Shown piece by piece: positions 38,865 through 46,893 of a stretch of DNA of 64,000 bases; within the stretch, counting starts at the first letter, position 1; every line of letters begins with the position of its first letter. The notes beneath the pieces were generated by a model, which was given only the letters and a program-made list of their open reading frames with translations, was not told the origin of the DNA and ran no database searches. Both the position numbers and the translations under genes were made by a program. Source of the DNA: Amia ocellicauda (lineage: Eukaryota > Chordata > Actinopteri > Amiiformes > Amiidae); contig NC_089854.1 of NCBI RefSeq assembly GCF_036373705.1, positions 21,825,839-21,889,838 of the forward strand, read 5' to 3'.

Positions 38865-40073
38865 GTAAGTAACACTTCAAAAAGACGTGTGATTTTAAGA
38901 CATGAATATGTATACTAGGAATAAACAGAACATTAATTTTATTTGATAATTGATAGAATTCCAAGTCAATCTCTCTGAATTACACACTGATATGCTATCA
39001 ATCCTGAGTGATTTGTTCCCTATTTACCTGGTTGTGCACTTTGCTCTTTGTAAATAATTAATACAAGCACATTTTCCAGGCAGGTGAGTAGTATCCTGCT
39101 CACGGACGGCTGCTATATTGCACCCACACCGATCCTGCCTGGACTTTGTGAATATTTTCCCCTTTGTGTTGCAGATTTTGTGGACCTGGAAGTAAATGCA
39201 TTGCTTCCAGAGAGATACAATACCAGCACCACACTGAACTGTCACATATCCTCAGAGATGGACCTGGGGAACATTAACATCCGTTGGAGTAAGGTAGAGA
39301 ACAAAAGCATCTTGTGTGAATACACTACAGCCGGTGGGGTTGTACCACAAGCTACATGTACCTTCAGTGACCGGCAACTATCCCTGACCATTCCGCATGT
39401 AGTGCCCTCAGATGAAGGGAGATACATTTGCAAATTCAAGTCGAAAGCCGGGATGAAGTATGCAGACACAACTGTGACCCTGCCCGGTAAGTTGTTGTTT
39501 TTTAAAAAAGGATATCTATACACTGCAGATGAAACGACGGCTAGACTGTGCCCAACACAGTGAGTGGTTCGAGATTTTGATCACAAGCACAGAGCTCCCA
39601 GGGCTGGCACCTAACTGTTCAATGAATGCTTTTTTTCTGCATAAATCACATCATTAAAACGCACAACTCTCTAACTTTCCACCTTTCCTCTTCCAGATCA
39701 GTACGAGAACGTCCAGTTGGAAAAATCTCTTCCGAACCTGACGTGCAGCTTTTACGGAGTTAACCGGGCTGGGGAAGTGCACTGGTTTACCGGGAACACA
39801 AACCTGACCACCAGTGAAGTCACCAGCTACAGTCAACTAACCAAAGAGGGTCTGTTCAACATCATCGGCACACACAACACCGAGGACAGTCGAGAGCCCA
39901 CATACACCTGCGCCCTGTGGATCTACAGGACAGGGGCATACTTAACGAATGAGACGATCCATTTCCCCAGTGAAGTCAGAACTGTCCCAACTGGGAGCGC
40001 TGGCACTGCAGAAATGGCGCCATTATTGTTATTGTACACCCTGTTTTCAATTGCTTGTTACTCGACCCTTTAG
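38795..40073 (+). CDS. Two-Ig-domain GPI-type surface protein (B7/SECTM1-like candidate), 3 exons, 252 aa
   Basis: Coding exons: 38795-38864, 39175-39486 and 39697-40073, all with GT-AG junctions and phase 1 introns, as usual for Ig genes. Residues 1-21 form a signal peptide (hydrophobic ALFWLFAVFTV). Domain 1 (about 24-127) is V-like: C46 in TLNCHIS, W61 in IRWSK, C109 in DEGRYICKF. It has an extra pair, C71 and C85. Domain 2 (about 128-217) has C144 in LTCSFYG, W157 in VHWFTG and C199 in YTCALWI. Five N-glycosylation sequons (N39, N66, N141, N163, N212) fit an extracellular protein. The chain ends in a short hydrophobic segment (APLLLLYTLFSIACYSTL) with no cytoplasmic tail, after small residues GSAGTA, which is the pattern of a GPI attachment signal. 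The exact family is unresolved. The V plus second Ig domain layout resembles B7/butyrophilin-type ligands. Its position upstream of a CD7-like gene on the same strand matches mammalian SECTM1. Confidence 0.82.
39175..39486 (+). CDS. Two-Ig gene, exon 2: V-like domain
   Basis: Acceptor TGTGTTGCAG, donor CCCG then GTAAGT. Encodes one complete Ig domain with the B-strand Cys, C-strand Trp and the D-x-G-x-Y-x-C signature of the F strand (DEGRYIC). Asn-linked sequons at N39 and N66. Confidence 0.88.
39697..40073 (+). CDS. Two-Ig gene, exon 3: second Ig domain and GPI-type tail
   Basis: Acceptor CCTCTTCCAG. Encodes the membrane-proximal Ig domain (C144 to C199), a Ser/Thr/Gly-rich linker and the terminal hydrophobic segment, then TAG at 40071-40073. 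No downstream exon is needed. Confidence 0.85.
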
Positions 40074-40415
40074 CAGAGACGCACCTGCCCCAGGTAGGTC
40101 TCCACCTGGTCAGAGGAGGAACAGAGACAACCCTGCAGAAGGAGAAAGGAAAGAAAAGAGGACAAGAGCCTCCGTTGATGCTTTGTACATCTTCCATGTG
40201 ATCTATTTTTTAATAACTTGATAAAACCCATCAAGATTGCACAACTTCTGCTTTACACGTAGTTTCTGGCAGTGTGCAGTTTTGTCTTCAGACCCCGTCT
40301 GCACTCGGCAATCGCCCCAGGAACTCGAGTGAAAATGAGTGAAAATACCATCAATTAATTTAGGATGTTGGGGGGATGGCGGCAACTAAATAAAAGCATA
40401 TTATCAAAGAATGGC
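40074..40415 (+). other. Probable 3'UTR and poly(A) signal of the two-Ig gene
   Basis: An AATAAA at 40389-40394 lies 316 bases after the stop codon and is the first canonical signal downstream. Cleavage would be expected shortly after, near 40405-40415. Confidence 0.5.
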
Positions 40416-42536
40416 TTTTAGAAACAGATGAAAAGTTGCATGCCAAAGCACAATGTAATGTACAAATCCCCAAGGATTGTAAACTCCTGTTACCTATTAA
40501 AATATACTTAGAAAACCCTGGCTGAATATTCAGAGTCTTTCGTGTCCAAACACAACTCAGCACGGACAGTAGGAGACAAACTGCTGCAAATACTGGACTC
40601 TGCAAACATGACTGGACTCCCCTTCCTGTCTGAGCGCAGATATCAATACATATCAATATACATCTATACATATCGATAGAGATCTAGCATTGACTCCTGC
40701 TGAGAATCTGCTGCTTAATCAGGAACACATGAGCCACAATGAGAGAGTGACCGGTTTCATCATCAATCTTAAAATACTTACACAACAACAACCCATACAC
40801 ACCTTAAAGGACATGCTCTGTACTTCTTTTACAGGGACGCTCTCTCTCTATAAAGGAAAGCCGTGATGAAGATTTAACATTGGCAAGCGCTGTGTTTTGG
40901 CAGCAGCCAGACGAGCTCCCTAACTTGTGTCGAATTAGCAATTGTATTCCTCTTATTTACTTACTCCTGAAGGGGGATTGTTCTCTGTCTCACTTGCTGT
41001 TAAACACTGCCCCCCGATGGACAGAGGCTGCTCCAGCATGGGGGATCATCTGGTGTTTATATTTTTAACACCTGAAGGGCAGTAGCTAATAATATAGATC
41101 TGCTGCGATTGCTGCTGCTGAAAGTCAGTCTAACGTGTGTGTGTGATATCAAACCAGGCTGTTGCATTGAAAATGAGTGAATTTCTATAGTCACCGATCT
41201 ATTTCTGGGACCAGTACGTCCGGGCCCAGCAGCACTGTGGAAGCCCGGTCCAGGATTCACAGTCTAGGAGTTAGAACTGTCCTTTTCAATGTTTTCTTGT
41301 CATATTGCAAAATTGATCTTGTCAGGATCAAACCACAAACATCTAATTTGATTTATTTCTCAGAAAGTGAAAGTATTGTTTCCTCTCTCTCTACCTTGTC
41401 TGATACCACAGGCAAAACGACTTCCGGAGGCTGGTTCTGCACAACACAGATAACAGGGACGCCACAGTTCTTGCAAAAATAAAAAAGCAAAAGATAAAAA
41501 TAAGCAGCGTGCCTTTGTCAAAGCGAGAACAATTCAAAATACGCTTTGAGAAGTGAAACTGCAGGTGAGAGTCAACATGCAAGCAGTTGTTGATCACGAT
41601 AAAGGGGCCACGAGACTGAACTGTTGCCCAATACTTTATCAAACTGTACCAGATCAGGAAACGCTTGCAGAGCTGTGGAGGAGTTTCTCAAACCCATGAT
41701 CTGGAGGATCTAACGGACCACCCGACCTGCCCGGAGAGAGACCCTTAAGAGTACATACAAACAGATCATGTATGGTGCAGATATTTAATTTAACATTTAT
41801 ATATAGAGAAAAAACTGGTTTCCAGATTATTTTGGGTTACAGCCAGACACCTTTACTCCAGTGAAGCACAACAGAAAAATCCACCACACCAATGATAAAG
41901 ACACAATAAAGATACTGACTGGGTACTGAACGTGTGACACTCAATTCCCACACTCACGGTTTTGCACACCTTTAGGCGATGTGTTGCTATAGTGTATAAG
42001 ATCACTCTTCCTGTTTGATTCTAGCATACAGTGGTGAATGTCAAATTGTTTTGTTTTATTAACTACCAACTTAAAACCCAGTTGTACTGATTTCGGGTTG
42101 CTTCCCCCAGCTTTACGAATGCAGTGAAGGGGAGCCCTCAGCACACCTACCATCCATGTCACTAATTGGCTAACTAACCATACTGTCTCCACTAATGGCA
42201 GCAACTTGTCGTGTTCCTAATTGACATGCCTGCTTTCCCATCAGTAGCATCCTATGTCATCCATGTTTTCCGACAACACGGTCTGCCATTAGGGGAGTTA
42301 ACCCTCACCATTTCATGGAGAAAAAGAACAAGAATAAAAACAATTCAATGTGTGGGTTTATCAATTTGTTTGTGTAGATGCTAAGAAATAATGGCTCAAG
42401 GAAAATGGGAACAAGATGGCTTTTCTATCATCGAAATGCCATTGTAGTCTAATCAGACTGTATGTGTGCGAAAACTGGCTGCGATGCCCAACGCCAAACA
42501 CACTCTCACTGTTCTGCTGCCCCCTGCTGCACAGGT
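40416..42536. other. Intergenic stretch, nothing recognised
   Basis: No exon or known repeat seen between the 3' end of the two-Ig gene and the transposon cluster. The short ORFs match nothing. Confidence 0.45.
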
Positions 42537-42818
42537 ACAGATACATATATTGGTTACAGTGTTTCACAATTGCAAAGACATTTCTTGAAAACTTCACCCA
42601 TTTTCTCAAAACTTTAAACACAAAACCAAATCTTCAAAGTACATTCACAAAACCCCTGACTCTTCTGGCAAAATCAATCGCCTCAAAACCATTTAATCTG
42701 TGCTCAAAATCAAACAATGCTTTCAGATCATACACACAGCGAGTCAATATATAAACACTACAGAGCATTCATTAGACACTACATAAAAAAATGCAGAACA
42801 CAGCGTCCAGAGCATGTA

Positions 42819-43275
42819 CAGTTAGGTCCATAAATATTTGGACAGTGACACAATTGTCATCATTTTGTCTCTGTACGCCACCACAATGGATTTGAAAGGA
42901 AACAATCAATATGTGCTTTAAGTGTAGACTTTCATCTTTAATTTGAGGGTAGTTACATCCAAATTGGGTGAGCGGTGTAGGAATTACACCTATGTTTATA
43001 ATTGTTCCCCCCAATTTTAGAGGCTCAGAAGTAATTGGACTAACTAACATAATCATGAATTAAATTGTGAGTTTCAATACTTGGTTGCAAATCCTTTGCA
43101 GTCAATGACTGCCTGAAGTCTGGAACCCATAGACATCACCAGATGCTGGGTTTCTTCCTTGGTGATGCTCTGCCAGGCCTGCACTGCAGCTCTCTTTAGT
43201 TCCTGCTTGTTCGTGCAAAATCAAAGTCAATGAGAGATTCATTCTGCCTCAGAATCATGTATTTGTGCTAGGTCC
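42819..43275 (+). mobile_element. Truncated Tc1/mariner-family element D (one terminus)
   Basis: Begins after TA with CAGTTAGGTCCATAAATATT and TGGACAGTGACAC, a terminus very common in fish genomes. It continues with GCAGTCAATGACTGCCTGAA and GACATCACCAGATGCTGGGT. About 457 bases remain and the other terminus is absent. It abuts the 3' end of the transposase pseudogene, so it was probably inserted into or next to that element. Confidence 0.8.
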
Positions 43276-44335
43276 GACCAGAGGACTCGTCCACATCACA
43301 GGCAATGTTGTCCCTTGCCAGGTGTGTTTTGGCCTCTGGTGTGCTGGATCCAGCGTTGACAACACTCCACACCTGTGTCACCACAGGCCAATTCCAAATG
43401 CCTGTATGAGATTTTCCCTGGTATATGGGTTTCGGTCATAGACCTTCCACCGCCACGCAGAGAAAAACTCTTCTGTTGGGTTGAGGAAAGGGCTGTATGG
43501 AGGAAGGCAAACATTTCTGAATCACTGGCTGATGTTGAACCACTCGCATATCCAGACACCACGGTGAAAGCTGACATTGAGATAGACAGTGTGCACTGCT
43601 TGCTGATGATCCTGCTGCTCACACTCAAACAAAACATCCCAAAGACCACACGGAAATGTAAGATTTTCAGTCTTATATGGCCCCAGGGTTGCATGACAGT
43701 GGAGAACCCCACAATTACTTGGCTGCACAAAGGGTCACACTGCCTCTCCTTCTCCTCTTCACCAGATTGAACCCTGCTTCATCTACAAAAAAGTATTCAT
43801 GGGGCCTTTCCATGGAATCCAATTCAAACACTCTCTCAATATAAAAATAGATAAATAAGTAGTTTAGTAAGTGATACAGAAAGACAGACTTCAGCAATAG
43901 TATTTGTATGCACTCCTGATTTACATACACTACAATATAGTGCAGTTTAAAGTTACAGTAGGCTAGTAGCATAGAATTGTACTGTAAGCATCAGCGCTGA
44001 AAGTGTATGAGTGTACACTTACTTGCACATACTGACATCGTAGATCTTTGACCCTTTCTGAGTTGCGTTCAAAGGGTACTCTGTACACGCGTACCCTATT
44101 GCTTTGGAGGACATGGTCAATGGTAGAAAGGCTGACACTGTTGATGTATTTCACGCAGTCGGATGGCATTGTTTTGTAGGACCATAACAACAATGAGAGC
44201 CTCTTGCTGTTGGGAGAACATAGCATAGTAAAAATAGTAATGGACATTACTTCTATATGTAAAATGCTGTATGGTAAGAAAGGTTTTCTCATTTCTGATG
44301 TACTGAATCAAATGCATGCAGCAAACTTTCAATGA
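43276..44335 (-). pseudogene. IS630/Tc1-like transposase pseudogene (element F)
   Basis: Read on minus, motifs appear in order but in several frames. The DNA-binding part has VLQNNAIRLREIHQQCQ, STIDHVLQSNRVRVYRVPFE and RNSERVKDLRCQYVQ (44330-44020). Then come HEYFFVDEAGFNLVKRRRRG (about 43800-43735) with the first catalytic Asp, GVLHCHATLGPY and an NVSFHRG segment. Last is PPYSPFLNPTEEFFSAWRWK (43520-43430) with the third acidic residue. Frameshifts and stops separate the pieces. In the second catalytic region the usual W-D-N reads L-N, so that Asp is lost. This is a dead member of the IS630-Tc1-mariner group found in many fish. Confidence 0.87.
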
Positions 44336-44399
44336 CCAAAATAAAAATAAACAATTACCTGTTCTCTTCTCTGAATGTCCTGATTATGGTTAGCTTTGA

Positions 44400-44618
44400 G
44401 GAATACATTCAAAAAACAAGGACCAAGTCTAAAACAATGGTCTACAATTTTAGAAAAGCAAACCTTGACGGTATGAGGCGGCACTTAGAAGAGGTAGACT
44501 GGAGCACACTGGATACAGAGTCAGTTGAAAATGGATGGTTATATTTTAAGAATATTCTACTTGAGGCTCAGGAGCAATTTGTACCAAAACTTAGCAAATT
44601 GCTCTTTGCTTCAACCAC
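44400..44618 (+). mobile_element. LINE fragment, same family as the 9.1-11.2 kb element
   Basis: Encodes KTMVYNFRKANLDGMRRHLE and the following EVDWSTLDTESVENGWLYFK, the linker between endonuclease and reverse transcriptase. The DNA is nearly identical to the reverse complement of about 10595-10800. Both ends are truncated. Confidence 0.88.
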
Positions 44619-44769
44619 AGATACATATATTGGCTAAGCTAACATCCTTCACAGGGTAGCCACAGAGCGCTTTACAGAGTGATACTCAGTGATGTCAGGA
44701 GTGAACATACTACAACAAAATAAATAAATAAAATAAAGTAAACCAACATAAAATAAGCCAATAAGTACA

Positions 44770-46083
44770 GATGGATGACAAATTAAAGGAAAAACAACAG
44801 TGTCTGCGTAAGGAGTTGGGCCACCAAGAGCCGCCAGAACAGCTTCAATGCTCTTGGCACAGATTCTGCGAGTCTCTGGACTCTACTGGAGGGATGAACA
44901 CCATTCTTCCAAAAGATATTCCCTCATTTGGGGTTTTGATGATGGTCTGGAGAGCGCTGTCTAACACATCGGTCCAGAATCTCCCATAGGTGTTCAATTG
45001 GGTTGAGATCTGGTGACTGTGAAGGCCATAACATACTCATCACACCATTCAGTGAGCCCTCGTGCCCTGTGGATGGGGGCATTGTCATCCTGGAAGAGAC
45101 CACTCCCATCAGGATAGAAATGTTTCTCCATAGGATAAAGGTGATCACTCAGAATCACTTTGTAATGATTTGGAGTGACCCTTCCCTCTAAGGCAGTGTT
45201 CTGCAATATATGTTTTCCACGGGCACGAATCTAGCAGTCCGGTGGGGGGGTGGGGGGGCATGGGTTAACTGCAGTCCGCGGAGGCTGAAGAGGTGCGGTG
45301 TGGGAGGTTTTGTCAGGACCAATAAGGCAGCGTGCCTGCACAGATATGTGCTGTGAACATGCGGAGGATCTTTGAAGCTGCGGATACTAACAGTTGTATT
45401 TTTATTTTGGTAATTGCACCCACAAATCTGTTATTTTGCTGGACTTGAGTGCCTGTTCCACAGACATGTAATTCTGAAACTCTCTGCTCCGATCTCTCAC
45501 TACACTGCACGTTTGTGCGTGAGAGTGCATGACAAATATTTTTTGTTTCATTTGTTTTAATTTGTTTTTGCAGTGCATTATTGGAATACATTTTTTTCAA
45601 GAATTAAAATCTGTTGGTGCTTTTTCCCCCCTCAATAAACTTATTTTATTTAAAATTTAGAATAAGCAATGTGGGCACGACTTTGAGGACCACTGCTCTA
45701 AGAGGACAAGTGGACCCAAACCATGGCAGAAAAATACCTCCCACAGCATAACCGAGCCTCCAGACCCCCCTCACTGTAGGGGTCAAGCAGTCAGGCCTGT
45801 ACTGTTCTCTTGGTGTCGCCACACATGCACTCGCCCACTTGTCCAGAACACGAGCCAGTTGAGCGTCTGTGTGCCCCAATAATGACCCCTGTTTCAAAGT
45901 CACTTAGATCCTTTCCTCTTGCCATCTTGATCCTACTGGTCCTGCTCAGCATTTTTATACATGCCACAGAGCATGATAGGATGTTAATTGCCTATTTGTA
46001 TCATGCATTACACCTATTTGGAGGCATCTGCATTTTTTATGTTCCTCCACTCATTTATTCAGATTTTTTCTTTAATTTGTGTA
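44770..46083 (-). mobile_element. Tc1-like transposon E, internally deleted, carrying a hAT insertion
   Basis: Read on minus, C-terminal transposase pieces are visible: [20 protein letters not shown] (about 45030-44970) and the upstream [18 protein letters not shown] (about 45120-45065) with the second catalytic Asp. Left tip ATGACAAATTAAAGGAAAAA and right part TTTATTCAGATTTTTTCTTT then AATTTG are mirror-like Tc1 ends. The N-terminal half is mostly gone, with a junction near 45850. A separate element is inserted at 45194-45695. Confidence 0.87.
45194..45695. mobile_element. Nonautonomous hAT-like element inserted in Tc1 element E
   Basis: 502 bases starting CAGTGTTCTGCAA and ending TTGAGGACCACTG, imperfect inverted ends of hAT type. 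Flanked by CTCTAAGG (45186-45193) and CTCTAAGA (45696-45703), an 8-bp target duplication with one change, as expected for hAT. The Tc1 sequence continues across the insertion. No transposase ORF. Confidence 0.88.
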
Positions 46084-46838
46084 CTTTATTACCTGGCTAC
46101 CCTGATTATTGAGTTAATCTCCTTATAGAGACGCAATACATTAACATAAGCCTAGGTTTACTGGGCCTTGAACCCTAGCCCTGAGCAAAATGTTACTTAT
46201 TTGAATGGTATTTTTAATTGATGTGAATAATTTAGCTAAATTGCTCACTATAACTATCAGATCACTCCTACATTATCTGTTACCATCCTGCAACCTTGGC
46301 TTCCTTCAGTTTCATTTGATTTTGCTCTTTGATATCACATTCTTCCTTTAAGTGAGATGTTAATCTGACATTTAAGTTAAATGAAGAGTCTCCATGCTGA
46401 ACTGTGATGTCATTGTAGTTCAGAAGCAAGATGACACTGCACACTATATTGCAATATAACACACTATTAACACATCTAATCTATGTTGTGAAAGTGTGTG
46501 TAGAGAGAGGGAGGGAGAAAGGGAGACAGATTGCACGCATACTTCCTCCAGACCGAACTGGAGGCGGGGCTGTTGAACAGAGAGCTCATATCAAAAGTAA
46601 TGAACATAGTCTTAGTCTTACTACAGTTGTACTTGTATCACATTAAACGGTGACCAAAATTATATTAAGTGTTTTTAAACATTCTTTAGAGGGTGAATTC
46701 CTCAATGAGGCCTTTCATTTGTATTTGAAATGTGCTTGTTACATCATCACAGATTGCTTCCAGCGGAGGAGGGTCAGTAAAATATTCGTTGTTGGCTTCA
46801 TTACTCTTTGAAAACAGCTGGACAGCTCCCCGCAAACC
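46084..46838. other. Upstream region of the CD7-like gene
   Basis: About 750 bases between the Tc1 element and the start codon. No TATA box was identified at a convincing spacing and no upstream exon is recognised. The promoter and 5'UTR of the CD7-like gene should lie here. Confidence 0.4.
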
Positions 46839-46893
46839 ATGAGGGGCTTTCATTCCATGTTTTGGATGTCTTTCGTGGCAGCACTGGTATTTG
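46839..46893 (+). CDS. cd7: CD7-like exon 1: signal peptide
   Basis: ATG at 46839, leader MRGFHSMFWMSFVAALVF, ends at a strong donor (G then GTAAGT). The in-frame ATG at residue 7 is a possible alternative start that would also keep the hydrophobic core. Confidence 0.8.

Larger units (their letters stand above)
42537..44633. repeat. Composite transposon block bounded by a 17-bp direct repeat
   Basis: ACAGATACATATATTGG occurs at 42537-42553 and again, identically, at 44617-44633. Between them lie a Tc1/mariner end, an IS630-type transposase pseudogene and a LINE fragment. The direct repeat could be a target-site duplication or a trace of break repair. Confidence 0.7.

Noticed and set aside
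43375..43770. 131-codon plus-strand ORF
   Set aside because: It is antisense to the IS630-type transposase pseudogene, which has recognisable motifs on minus.
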